13,442 bases of DNA, taken from positions 1 to 13,442 of the forward strand of contig JAEURE010000042.1 of NCBI GenBank assembly GCA_016789485.1. Reading direction: 5' to 3'. The translations under genes and the position numbers were made by a program. This document shows, one piece after another, positions 1 to 6,976 of the stretch. The notes under the pieces are model-generated. The model was not told where the DNA came from. It was given only the letters and a program-made list of their open reading frames with translations, and did no database searches. Position 1 is the stretch's first letter, and each line of letters opens with the position of its first letter. Source of the DNA: Anaerolineales bacterium (lineage in GTDB: Bacteria; Chloroflexota; Anaerolineae; Anaerolineales; Villigracilaceae).

Positions 1-17
1 GAAGTCTGCAAGACTTC
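1..17 (-). terminator. Terminator-like hairpin after the riboflavin transporter operon (cut by window edge)
   Basis: A perfect 7-bp inverted repeat, GAAGTCT-GCA-AGACTTC, lies 11 bases beyond the stop of the ATPase gene. Its position fits an intrinsic terminator for the minus-strand operon, but the U-tract would fall outside the window, so it cannot be confirmed. Confidence 0.4.
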
Positions 18-28
18 GGCACTTGTAT

Positions 29-796
29 CTATTCAATCGCCTCGCGCAGTTTCCTCGCGAGTTTTCCAAAGTACGGAGTATAGCGAATGTCATCTTTTCT
101 TGGGCGCGGAAGTTCAACTTTCACGTCCATTTTTATTTTACCGGGGCGTTGCGTCAACACCAAAACACGATCTGCAAGGAATAAGGACTCATTGATGGAA
201 TGCGTCACCATGATGACCGTCTTCTGTTTAGCCTGCCAAATTCTTGACAGCTCTGTCCACATGCGTTCACGGGTGAGAGCATCCAGCGAAGCAAAAGGTT
301 CGTCGAGCAGAAGCAGGTCCGGGTCGTGGATGAGCGCGCGCGCGATTCCCACACGCTGTGCCATGCCGCCGGATAAGTCGCGTGGAAGCGAGTCTTCGAA
401 GCCTTTCAATCCCACCAAGCGGATCATTTCACGCGCTTTGTTGTGCGCTTTGATATTGCCAACCCCTTCCAGTTCAAGTGGAAGTTTGATGTTTTCAATT
501 ACAGTGCGCCACGGCATAAGACTGGCCTGCTGAAAAACCATGCCTATCTTGGGACGGTGATGATACATGAAGTTTACATGGCCGGCGGTCGGCTGAATCA
601 GCCCAGCCAATACCTTGAGCAGGGTCGTCTTTCCCGACCCCGACGGGCCGAGGAAGCAAATAAATTCGCGCGGATGCACTTGAAATGAAATTCGATCAAG
701 CACATCAAGCCCGGTAGGCGGGGATACCTGTCCATTGCTCTCGGGAAAAACTACGCTCAAATCTTTTACAGTGAGGGCGGGTTTGGTGTTTGTCAT
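29..796 (-). CDS. ABC transporter ATPase, probable riboflavin uptake
   Basis: This is a 255-residue nucleotide-binding subunit of the NitT/TauT (SsuB/ThiZ-like) importer type, which would drive uptake through the permease encoded two genes upstream. Visible motifs in order are Walker A GPSGSGKT at 50-57, the Q-loop at Q89/Q90, signature LSGGMAQR at 141-148, Walker B LLLLDEP at 161-167 and the switch histidine in VTHS at 199. Length and motif order are complete for the family. It is the last gene of the riboswitch-controlled operon, 36 bases after ribY. The SD is poor (AAAGAAAT just before the ATG), so translation may depend on ribY coupling. By sequence alone it would be called a nitrate/sulfonate/taurine ATPase; the riboflavin assignment comes from the operon and is an inference. 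I give no symbol because ribZ is used for an unrelated riboflavin transporter. Confidence 0.9.
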   Translation of the reverse strand: MTNTKPALTVKDLSVVFPESNGQVSPPTGLDVLDRISFQVHPREFICFLGPSGSGKTTLLKVLAGLIQPTAGHVNFMYHHRPKIGMVFQQASLMPWRTVIENIKLPLELEGVGNIKAHNKAREMIRLVGLKGFEDSLPRDLSGGMAQRVGIARALIHDPDLLLLDEPFASLDALTRERMWTELSRIWQAKQKTVIMVTHSINESLFLADRVLVLTQRPGKIKMDVKVELPRPRKDDIRYTPYFGKLARKLREAIE

Positions 797-832
797 ATTT
801 CTTTGGTCATTGCTTCACTTGCAATGTATGGA

Positions 833-1813
833 TTACGGCACGAACTCATTCGTGAATGCTTTGCTCAAATCGACAGGCGCGGGGATCAGCCCCATCTTTA
901 CCAAAATATCGTTCATGTTCTCCCAGGCTTGCGGGTCGGAAAAGCCGATTCTCTCCGCCTGCCAAAACTCGATGGATGTCTTCAGAACCTGCATCTGCAC
1001 GTCCTTGTCCTGATCCTTCAAGTTCTCCACGAACTTAAAGCTGATCTCATAGGCTTCATCGGGATCGGCAATCGTATCTGCGATGCCGCGGGCAAGCGCG
1101 CGAGCCATACTTTTTACCAACTCGGGCTCGTTTGCAATTGTCATTTCACTTGAGATGATCCCATTTGCAGTCAACTGCACATAATCGGCCACACGCAGTT
1201 CGTTCAATTTGAATTCCTGTGATGCCAAAACGATTGGTTCGTTTGCCGCGTAACCGACCACAATATCTTTTTGTCCGCTTGCATACGCTTCCACCTGGTT
1301 GAAGCCAATCGCATCCATCTTCACATCATCCGGGGTGAGGCCGGCAGAAAAAAGCAGGGCTTGCAAACCAATATAGTTTGCGCCAAACAAGCCTGGCAAT
1401 CCAATCGTTTGCCCACGCAGGTCAGCAGGTTCATTGATATTCAATTCAGGCGCGGAAATAATGGAAATCGGGAATTGCTGATACCAGGCAAAGGCATACA
1501 CCACGGGCAATCCCTGTGAACGTGCTAACAAAACCTGCTCGCCTGAAGCCACGGCAAATGGAAGTTCGCCCGCACCTACCAACGCCACTCCATCGGTCTC
1601 GAAGGCATAATCGAATTCGATCTCGATCCCTTCATCAGCGAAATAACCTTTATCGATGGCAACATAGAACGGCGCATATTGAATATTTGGGATGTAGCCC
1701 ATCGGCAGTTTTATCTTGCGGACTGCATTCGCATCATTTCCGCCCTGTGAACTGCCGCAAGCCGAAAGGCTGAGCGCCAGCCCGATCAAGATGTAAGTCA
1801 ACTTTTTAAACAT
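833..1813 (-). CDS. ribY: NMT1/THI5-like substrate-binding lipoprotein, probable riboflavin-binding RibY
   Basis: This 326-residue extracytoplasmic binding protein would capture the ligand and deliver it to the permease. It begins with a lysine-bearing signal peptide ending in the lipobox LSAC, so the mature protein would be lipid-anchored at Cys19. The rest has the look of the NMT1/THI5 (SsuA/ThiY) fold, including a segment close to the family's PFYVAIDKGYF motif. I chose the ATG at 1813-1811 because AGGAG sits six bases upstream; the ATG at 1819 directly abuts AGGAG and has no spacing. The gene starts 23 bases after ribX. Members of this family bind thiamine precursors, sulfonates, nitrate or riboflavin; the FMN riboswitch ahead of the operon favours riboflavin, matching the described RibXY systems of Chloroflexi. 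The binding-site residues were not checked against a structure. Confidence 0.88.
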   Translation of the reverse strand: MFKKLTYILIGLALSLSACGSSQGGNDANAVRKIKLPMGYIPNIQYAPFYVAIDKGYFADEGIEIEFDYAFETDGVALVGAGELPFAVASGEQVLLARSQGLPVVYAFAWYQQFPISIISAPELNINEPADLRGQTIGLPGLFGANYIGLQALLFSAGLTPDDVKMDAIGFNQVEAYASGQKDIVVGYAANEPIVLASQEFKLNELRVADYVQLTANGIISSEMTIANEPELVKSMARALARGIADTIADPDEAYEISFKFVENLKDQDKDVQMQVLKTSIEFWQAERIGFSDPQAWENMNDILVKMGLIPAPVDLSKAFTNEFVP

Positions 1814-1836
1814 TATCATCTCCTATAATTTTTTTA

Positions 1837-2598
1837 TCATGATTGCCACTTCAAAAATTTTCTTTCCAGCAGCGTTACCACGCCATACAGAAATAAAGCC
1901 AGCGCGATCAACATGAAAACCGCCACAAACACCATGGATGTGTCATATTGAAAATCACCAAGCTGCAGGAGGAAGCCCAGCCCCTGCTCGGCATCAACCA
2001 GCTCGCCGACGATGGCACCAATCACCGATAATGTTGCGCCAATTCGCAATCCTCCGAGCAGCACGGGCAGCGAAGCCGGGACTTCCAGCTTCATCAGAAT
2101 CTGCAGGCGTGTCGCTCGAATGGAATGCATCATGTCATATAACGCAGCCGGCACGGCGCGTATGCCAACCACCGTATTCACCAAGACGGGGAAGAACACG
2201 ATCAACGCACAGATGACCACTTTCGAAAGAATTCCATCCCCCAACCAGATGACCAGCAGTGGCGCAATGGCTACTACAGGGATAGCCTGGCTTGCGACAA
2301 GATATGGTGACAGGACTTTTTCAAGCGAGCGTGATTTTGCCAGTGCATACCCCGTTATAGTGGCGAAGGTAATCCCAACCAGCAAGCCCAGCACGATCTC
2401 TACAAGAGTGATGCCTGTGTGATACAGCAGGCTTCCATCCATGAGAGCTTTTAGGAAACGTGACCACACGTCCACGGGTGCGGGCAGGATGAAGCGCGGA
2501 AGCTGAGTCCATTGCACGATCAATTGCCATGCCATCAGCGCAAAGGCGATGGAAAGGACGGCTGGAAGGATATTTTTAACACGCTTGAGTGATGACAT
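1837..2598 (-). CDS. ribX: ABC transporter permease, probable riboflavin transporter RibX
   Basis: This 253-residue inner-membrane subunit is of the BPD_transp_1 (SsuC/TauC/ThiX) type. Hydrophobic spans are near 10-30, 63-86, 100-119, 123-146, 185-205 and 222-243. The cytoplasmic EAA loop that docks the ATPase is visible around 172-187 (EVPASLPVLLGGLRIG). It is the first gene after the FMN riboswitch. The ATG at 2598-2596 directly follows a run of seven U residues. The only SD-like sequence is GAGG at 2613-2610, eleven bases upstream and partly inside a hairpin, so initiation looks structure-controlled. Sequence similarity alone would suggest nitrate/sulfonate transport; the riboflavin role is inferred from the riboswitch. 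Confidence 0.88.
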   Translation of the reverse strand: MSSLKRVKNILPAVLSIAFALMAWQLIVQWTQLPRFILPAPVDVWSRFLKALMDGSLLYHTGITLVEIVLGLLVGITFATITGYALAKSRSLEKVLSPYLVASQAIPVVAIAPLLVIWLGDGILSKVVICALIVFFPVLVNTVVGIRAVPAALYDMMHSIRATRLQILMKLEVPASLPVLLGGLRIGATLSVIGAIVGELVDAEQGLGFLLQLGDFQYDTSMVFVAVFMLIALALFLYGVVTLLERKFLKWQS

Positions 2599-2637
2599 AA
2601 AAAAATGCGCCTCGTTTGTATCGAAAATCGGGGCGCA
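2599..2637 (-). promoter_or_regulatory. RBS-sequestering hairpin / second terminator-like hairpin ahead of ribX
   Basis: On the minus strand TGCGCC (2637-2632) pairs perfectly with GGCGCA (2611-2606), and the second arm is followed by seven T residues (2605-2599) and then the ribX ATG. The 3' arm covers the GG of the only SD-like GAGG. It could therefore block initiation, or act as a second intrinsic terminator. The 20-base loop is long for a terminator. The 5' arm also contains GCCCCGA, complementary to UCGGGGC at the 5' side of the riboswitch, so it could be opened by an alternative fold. Confidence 0.5.
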
Positions 2638-2677
2638 GAAACAGGCATCAGCGGCGCGTGAAGCGGTTCACATCCAC

Positions 2678-2709
2678 AAAAAAACCCGAAAACAAGGAAC
2701 GTTTTCGGG
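2678..2709 (-). terminator. Intrinsic terminator of the FMN riboswitch expression platform
   Basis: The minus strand reads CCCGAAAAC, a seven-base loop, GTTTTCGGG (a perfect 9-bp stem), then seven T residues. It lies about 40 bases downstream of the riboswitch aptamer and before ribX, the usual place for FMN-dependent attenuation: with FMN bound, the hairpin forms and transcription stops. GCCCCGAA at its 5' arm (2711-2704) is an exact complement of UUCGGGGC in the aptamer (2884-2877), which offers a simple antiterminator. Confidence 0.85.
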
Positions 2710-2748
2710 GCGTGAATCCAAACAGCGACACAAGTCGTGTTGTCTTTT

Positions 2749-2887
2749 ACCTTCTTCTATCCAGACTATAACTGTCGGCCCCGGAATCTCACCGAGTCAT
2801 GCCCGTTTTCCCAGCGGGGAAAGCGATGTACCTAAACAGGCTCGTGGGCTGTACCACCGATCGGGAATTGCACCCTGCCCCGAAGGT
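2749..2887 (-). ncRNA. FMN riboswitch (RFN element)
   Basis: Read on the minus strand, this 139-base stretch carries the conserved blocks of the RFN element in order: CTTCGGGGCAGGGTG, then AATTCCCGATCGGTGGT, AGCCCACGAGCC, CGGTGAGATTCCGG, GGCCGACAGTTATAGTCTGG and the closing GAAGG. P1 forms between ACCUUC (2887-2882) and GAAGGU (2754-2749). A variable arm (CCCCGCUGGGAAAACGGG region) sits between P3 and the GGTGAGATTCC block. RFN elements bind flavin mononucleotide and switch off flavin synthesis or uptake genes. Here the element precedes a three-gene ABC importer, so the importer is predicted to be repressed when FMN is plentiful. Confidence 0.95.
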
Positions 2888-2905
2888 CGATATTTAGTTG
2901 TTGAG

Positions 2906-2935
2906 ATTATACCCGCAACGGGCGGGATAACGCAA
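2906..2935 (-). promoter_or_regulatory. Promoter of the riboswitch-ribXY operon
   Basis: The -10 is a perfect TATAAT (2911-2906) and the -35 is TTGCGT (2935-2930), 18 bases apart. Transcription would begin near 2899, about a dozen bases before riboswitch stem P1. The -35 directly abuts the ferredoxin stop codon. The spacer holds a small inverted repeat, CCCGC-CCGTT-GCGGG, which may be a weak remnant terminator or an operator. Confidence 0.75.
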
Positions 2936-3127
2936 TCAGGCTTTGACGATGCAGTCCACTGGGCAGACGGAAACGCACTTGGGTGAATCGAAGTGGCCTT
3001 CGCATTCAACGCAGGTGGCCTGGTCGATCACATACAGGGTGCCATCGCCTTCGGTGATGGATTCGGTGGGGCAATCGGGAACACAGGCACCGCAGGCGAT
3101 GCAGTCGTCTTGAATTTTCATGGTCAT
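2936..3127 (-). CDS. 2[4Fe-4S] ferredoxin, small
   Basis: This 63-residue cytosolic electron carrier has two cluster motifs. The first is C9-x2-C12-x2-C15-x3-C19-P. The second is C39-x2-C42-x8-C51-x3-C55-P, with a longer loop between the second and third cysteines. That loop insertion is typical of the Allochromatium/YfhL-type bacterial ferredoxins rather than the compact clostridial type. A ninth cysteine (C59) lies four residues after the second motif. I chose the ATG at 3127 over the in-frame ATG at 3121 because AAGGA lies about ten bases before the former. The gene is monocistronic or nearly so: it has its own likely promoter, and only a weak hairpin separates it from the riboswitch operon. 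No partner oxidoreductase is nearby, so its redox partner is unknown. Confidence 0.92.
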   Translation of the reverse strand: MTMKIQDDCIACGACVPDCPTESITEGDGTLYVIDQATCVECEGHFDSPKCVSVCPVDCIVKA

Positions 3128-3167
3128 GGGATGGTTTCCTTTTCAAAGTTTGAGATTTTGCCTGCTT

Positions 3168-3196
3168 AAGGTATCCCATCACATTTGAAGCGTCAA
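3168..3196 (-). promoter_or_regulatory. Likely promoter of the ferredoxin gene
   Basis: TTGACG (3196-3191) and TACCTT (3173-3168) are separated by 17 bases, about 45 bases before the ferredoxin ATG. The -35 is good and the -10 weak. The -35 lies in a 12-base palindrome, CGTCAATTGACG (3191-3202), which could serve as an operator. Confidence 0.4.
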
Positions 3197-3231
3197 TTGA
3201 CGATTGTCTTTTATTTGCGAAATTTTGTAAT

Positions 3232-3264
3232 AAAAAAGCAGATGACCATAGGACGGTCATCTGC
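3232..3264 (-). terminator. Intrinsic terminator after the zinc-ribbon gene
   Basis: On the minus strand GCAGATGACC, a seven-base loop and GGTCATCTGC form a perfect 10-bp stem followed by TTTTTT. It starts about 24 bases after the stop codon at 3288 and separates this gene from the ferredoxin. Confidence 0.9.
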
Positions 3265-3287
3265 CGGGAGACAAAAAATGAATTCAA

Positions 3288-3551
3288 TTATTGGTTTTGA
3301 AGTAAGAAGTTCACCGCGGCCAACCCTCCACAAATGCAAAAAGCGATCACAAAAGAACCGACAAAGTACAGGATAATGTTTCGCTGATTGGATTGTCCCG
3401 TTTTGCCGTTGTATTGCGTGCCGCAGTTTTGGCATTTGACGTGGGTGAACATGTTCGGGCCAAGCGCGCCTCCCCACCAGGTGTAGCTGACCTTCTTCGC
3501 ATTGCTTTGTCCACAGCTCGGACAGGGTGCATATTGAGTTGGGTTTTGCAT
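3288..3551 (-). CDS. Small zinc-ribbon, single-pass membrane protein of unknown function
   Basis: The 87-residue product has two CxxC knuckles, CPSCG (C10, C13) and CQNCG (C40, C43), which make a zinc ribbon. A polar linker follows, then one strongly hydrophobic span at about 59-84 ending near the C terminus. The likely topology is a cytosolic zinc ribbon with a C-terminal tail anchor. The start is well supported: GGAGG sits six bases before the ATG. It has a possible promoter and its own terminator, so it appears to be expressed alone or with read-through from the acetyltransferase gene. I do not recognise a named family with a known role. Confidence 0.8.
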   Translation of the reverse strand: MQNPTQYAPCPSCGQSNAKKVSYTWWGGALGPNMFTHVKCQNCGTQYNGKTGQSNQRNIILYFVGSFVIAFCICGGLAAVNFLLQNQ

Positions 3552-3584
3552 AAAGTTCCTCCAAAGAATGAAATGATTGAACTT

Positions 3585-3613
3585 ATCTTACATGAAAAAA
3601 TTCTTTCACCCAA
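3585..3613 (-). promoter_or_regulatory. Possible promoter of the zinc-ribbon gene
   Basis: TTGGGT (3613-3608) and TAAGAT (3590-3585) are spaced by 17 bases, some 35 bases upstream of the ATG. Both boxes are moderate matches, and no terminator separates this site from the upstream acetyltransferase gene. Confidence 0.35.
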
Positions 3614-3645
3614 TCATACAAATGTAGGGGAGTTTCCATCCTCAT

Positions 3646-4152
3646 TTATTTTTCGCGAAATCTCGCCATTGTGTACACATCCACAAATTGACCGTCGCGG
3701 TAGGCGAAATTCTTAAGCGTACCTTCGATAACAAAAGTGAATTTTTTGTACAGGGCAACGGCAGGTTCATTGTCCGTATAGACTTCAAGTTCAAGACGGG
3801 TGAGGTTGAGCCAGTTATCGGCGAGGTCAATGGCAGCTTGCATGAGCGCGGAGCCAACTCCCTTGCCTTGCCAATCATCGCGGACGGCCATGCCGAGCTG
3901 TCCCACATGTCTGCGGCGCGGGTTTTGCGGGAAGGTATACAATCCCAATTGACCGACAACATCATCGTCAACGCAGGCCAGAAGACTGAAAGAACCCTCG
4001 GGTGGCTCGGCAAGACGCTTACGCCATCTATCGAGAGATGGATATGGAAGCTGGAGAGTTCCCCAAATTGCTTTTGGGCCAGAGAATATCTTTTGCATTG
4101 CTTCGGCGTCTGAGGCTTCAGCACGGCGGATGAAGAATTTTGTTTTTTTCAT
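3646..4152 (-). CDS. aaaT: GNAT N-acetyltransferase, AaaT/YhhY-like
   Basis: The 168-residue product is a single GNAT domain that would move an acetyl group from acetyl-CoA to an amine. The acetyl-CoA loop is visible at 94-101 (WQGKGVGS), preceded by the strand GQLGMAV, with DNEPAVALYKKFTF (127-140) as the C-terminal motif carrying Asn128 and Tyr135. The order TLQLPYPS, NPRRRHVG, DNWL and VDVYTMAR closely follows E. coli YhhY (AaaT), reported as an L-amino acid N-acetyltransferase, so amino acids are the best-guess substrates. The open frame extends to 4254, but that extension runs through the valS terminator. The ATG at 4152 has GAGG five bases upstream and is the real start. Specificity in this organism is inferred, not shown. 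Confidence 0.87.
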   Translation of the reverse strand: MKKTKFFIRRAEASDAEAMQKIFSGPKAIWGTLQLPYPSLDRWRKRLAEPPEGSFSLLACVDDDVVGQLGLYTFPQNPRRRHVGQLGMAVRDDWQGKGVGSALMQAAIDLADNWLNLTRLELEVYTDNEPAVALYKKFTFVIEGTLKNFAYRDGQFVDVYTMARFREK

Positions 4153-4197
4153 AAACACCTCTGGAATATTTATACAACAGTTTTGATTATTTTTTAC

Positions 4198-4234
4198 AAA
4201 AAGACCCCAAAGATTTTGGAAATCTTCAGGGTCT
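4198..4234 (-). terminator. Intrinsic terminator of valS
   Basis: On the minus strand AGACCCTGAAGATTT pairs with AAATCTTTGGGGTCT around a three-base loop (15 pairs, two of them G-U wobbles), followed by a T-run. It begins about 20 bases after the valS stop and lies just upstream of the acetyltransferase gene. Confidence 0.9.
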
Positions 4235-4255
4235 GAGTTAATTCGAAACAACAAT

Positions 4256-6946
4256 TTACTTCAACTGCGCTTTGATCTTCTCGGCTGTGTCTTTGTATGC
4301 GGCCAACTTATCTTTTTCCTTTGCGACCAACGCGGCGGGTGCTTTGTTGGCGAAGTCACTGCCAAGTAAAGTTTCCAAACGCTGGATGTGAGACTCGGCT
4401 TCCTTAAGTTCTTTTTCAAGGCGGACCTTTTCGTTCGCCAAATCCACCATACCTGCGAGCGGGAGATAGATTTCCACAGAGCCGACGATGAGAGCAACAG
4501 CATCATTCGGTTTATCCGGGAGAGATTCATCGATCACGAGCGACGAATGGTCAAGTCCTGCAAGGGATGCAATGACTTGAGCTTGTTCCTTCAGCAGGTC
4601 AGTCCTTGCACCCGCAGAAATGCTCGCAGCGATCTTCTTGCCGGGAGCCACATTCTTCTCCGCGCGCAGGTTGCGGATGGAACGCACGATCTCCTGGATC
4701 AACGCGAAGTCTGCGATCTTCTCCTCTTCCCAGCCTTCCACATCACGCGGCTCGGGGAATTTCGCCACGATCAAGGCATCGGGCCAGTCAATACAAATTG
4801 CATTCAATGGCGATTCACGCAATGCGCTGTGCAAGTGGCCCCAAATCTCTTCGGTCACGAACGGCGTAAAAGGATGGAGCAAACGCAGGGAAGTATCAAA
4901 CACACGCGCAAGCGTATCCGCCGCACGGGCTGCCCGAATGCCGCCTTCGTTCAATCCCTGCTTGGCGATTTCCACGTACCAATCCGCAAAGTCTGACCAG
5001 ATAAAATCATAAATTTGTTGACCAGCCTGCCCATATTGAAAGTTCTGGAATTGACGTTCCACATCGCGGACGAGCTGCTGCAAACGAGCCCAGATCCATG
5101 AATCGGCGAGGGTGTATTCGCCAAGTTCGAGATGCTCCTCTTTTTGGGCATCAATCGCATTGATCACGAAGCGTCCCGCATTCCACAACTTATTTGCAAA
5201 GTTGCGATTGGCTTCCACTTTCTTAAGCCCGACGTTGGTGTCGTTCCCAGGTGTGGAACCAACCAACAGGGTGAAGCGAAGCGCATCCGTACCGAATTCA
5301 TCCATGACGATGAGCGGGTCGATCACATTACCTTTGGTCTTGGACATTTTATGTCCATGCTCATCACGAACGAGGCCATGCAAATACACAGTGTGGAAAG
5401 GAACTTGTCCCGTGTATTCCAAACCGCTCATGATCATGCGCGCCACCCAGAAGAACAAAATGTCGTAACCCGTTTCCATATAGGAAGTAGGATAAAAATA
5501 TTTGTAGTCTGGTGTTTCATCGGGCCAGCCGAGAGTTGAGAACGGCCACAAGCCCGAAGAGAACCAGGTGTCCAACACATCGTCATCCTGACGAATATCC
5601 TTCGAGCCGCAGGTCGCGCATTGGGTCGGGTCTTCGCGCGCCACGGTCATGTGATGATCCGGGCAATACCACACAGGGATGCGATGTCCCCACCACAGTT
5701 GACGGCTGATACACCAATCCTTGATATTCTCAAGCCAGTTGTAATAAGTCTTCTCAAAACGTTCGGGCACAATCTTGATGCGCCCGTCGCGCACGGCATC
5801 CAGACCAGCTTTGGCAAGCGGCTCAATCGTAACGAACCATTGTTCGGAGATCATCGGCTCGACGATCTCACCGCCGCGCTGTGAACGTGGGATGGTCGTC
5901 ATATATTTTTCTTCTTTGATGACGAGCCCCGCCTCTTTCATATCCGCCCAAAGCTGCTTCCTCGCTTCGAACCGATCTTGGCCCTGATATTTTCCGCCAT
6001 TCTCGTTGACCTTTGCTTCTTTATCCAGCATGGAAATGATGGGCAGGTTGTGTCGCTGCGCGATGGCATAGTCGTTCGGGTCGTGCCCAGGTGTGATCTT
6101 GAGCGCACCCGTACCAAATTCCATGCTGACGTATTCATCCGCGATGACGGGAATCTCACGTCCAAGCATGGGAACGATGGCAGTCTTGCCAATGAATTTC
6201 TTGAAGCGCTCATCTTCAGGGTGGACTGCCACAGCGGTATCACCGAGAATCGTCTCAGGGCGGATGGTTGCGACGGGGATGAACTCTTCTGAATCCTTGA
6301 GCACATATTTGAAATAATACAGTTTCGCTTCTTCGTCGCTGTATTCCACTTCCAGGTCAGAGACAGCGGTTTTCAACCCAGGCGACCAGTTGATGAGACG
6401 AGGACCACGGTAGATCAGTCCTTTCTCATAGAGGCGGACAAATGCCTCTCGCACCGCGCGACTCAAGCCTTCGTCAAGGGTGAAGCGTTCTCTGTCCCAA
6501 TCACAGGATGCGCCGAGTCTCCGAATCTGATTCGTGATCATGCCGCCGTATTTGTGCTTCCACTCCCATGTGCGTTTGATGAATTCTTCGCGGCCGATCT
6601 CCTCGCGAGTCACTTCTTCAGTTCTCAAAAGATCGCGCTCCTCCATGAGCTGCGTAGCGATGCCTGCATGATCAGTGCCGGGGACCCACAAGGTAGAGAA
6701 GCCTTTCATGCGGTGATAACGAACCATGAGGTCTTCCACGCTGACGAACATGGCGTGACCAATGTGCAATTCACCCGTCACATTGGGCGGGGGAATCGTA
6801 AGGACGAACGGTTTGACGTTCGGGTCAAAGTTCGGCTTGTTCGGGTCGTTTTGCGGCTTGAAGAATCCGCCTGCTTCCCACATCGCGTAAATGCGCTGTT
6901 CTGTGGATTTGAAATCATATGCTTTCGGTAATTCCTGTTTCGTCAT
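4256..6946 (-). CDS. valS: Valyl-tRNA synthetase (EC 6.1.1.9)
   Basis: This 896-residue class I synthetase activates valine with ATP and charges tRNA-Val in the cytosol. The class I motifs are HIGH at 61-64 and KMSKT at 533-537, a common variant of KMSKS. The CP1 editing domain, which hydrolyses Thr-tRNA-Val, spans about 190-345 and includes GTGALKITPGHDPNDY. A zinc-ribbon-like insertion carries C428, C443 and C446. The catalytic Rossmann half resumes with DDDVLDTWFSSGLWP at 454-468. The C-terminal end (about 835-896) is a charged coiled coil typical of bacterial ValRS tRNA-binding arms. The frame is open up to 7024, but that extension is made of a repeat element; the ATG at 6946 has AAGGAG six bases upstream. 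Expression is predicted to be governed by the T-box leader upstream. Confidence 0.98.
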   Translation of the reverse strand: MTKQELPKAYDFKSTEQRIYAMWEAGGFFKPQNDPNKPNFDPNVKPFVLTIPPPNVTGELHIGHAMFVSVEDLMVRYHRMKGFSTLWVPGTDHAGIATQLMEERDLLRTEEVTREEIGREEFIKRTWEWKHKYGGMITNQIRRLGASCDWDRERFTLDEGLSRAVREAFVRLYEKGLIYRGPRLINWSPGLKTAVSDLEVEYSDEEAKLYYFKYVLKDSEEFIPVATIRPETILGDTAVAVHPEDERFKKFIGKTAIVPMLGREIPVIADEYVSMEFGTGALKITPGHDPNDYAIAQRHNLPIISMLDKEAKVNENGGKYQGQDRFEARKQLWADMKEAGLVIKEEKYMTTIPRSQRGGEIVEPMISEQWFVTIEPLAKAGLDAVRDGRIKIVPERFEKTYYNWLENIKDWCISRQLWWGHRIPVWYCPDHHMTVAREDPTQCATCGSKDIRQDDDVLDTWFSSGLWPFSTLGWPDETPDYKYFYPTSYMETGYDILFFWVARMIMSGLEYTGQVPFHTVYLHGLVRDEHGHKMSKTKGNVIDPLIVMDEFGTDALRFTLLVGSTPGNDTNVGLKKVEANRNFANKLWNAGRFVINAIDAQKEEHLELGEYTLADSWIWARLQQLVRDVERQFQNFQYGQAGQQIYDFIWSDFADWYVEIAKQGLNEGGIRAARAADTLARVFDTSLRLLHPFTPFVTEEIWGHLHSALRESPLNAICIDWPDALIVAKFPEPRDVEGWEEEKIADFALIQEIVRSIRNLRAEKNVAPGKKIAASISAGARTDLLKEQAQVIASLAGLDHSSLVIDESLPDKPNDAVALIVGSVEIYLPLAGMVDLANEKVRLEKELKEAESHIQRLETLLGSDFANKAPAALVAKEKDKLAAYKDTAEKIKAQLK

Positions 6947-6962
6947 TCGCGCTCCTTGTTTG

Positions 6963-6976
6963 CGGAGAAAACTCCG
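6963..6976 (-). other. Small hairpin just upstream of the valS SD
   Basis: CGGAG-TTTT-CTCCG on the minus strand is a perfect 5-bp stem with a four-base loop, seven bases upstream of the AAGGAG that serves valS. It may only keep the SD accessible or mark the repeat boundary; no function is demonstrated. Confidence 0.35.

Noticed and set aside
2549..2986. A plus-strand open frame of 145 codons over the riboswitch region
   Set aside because: It runs antisense through the FMN riboswitch, two hairpins and the ferredoxin 3' end; the RNA elements explain the sequence.
3191..3202. CGTCAATTGACG palindrome upstream of ferredoxin, with a similar CGTCAATTG at 9414-9422 near the PIN promoter, as a shared regulator site
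   Set aside because: Both contain a TTGACG -35 box, which forces most of the similarity; two copies are not enough to claim a regulon.
4153..4254. N-terminal extension of the GNAT protein
   Set aside because: It would be encoded by the valS terminator hairpin; the ATG at 4152 has a good SD and matches the family start.
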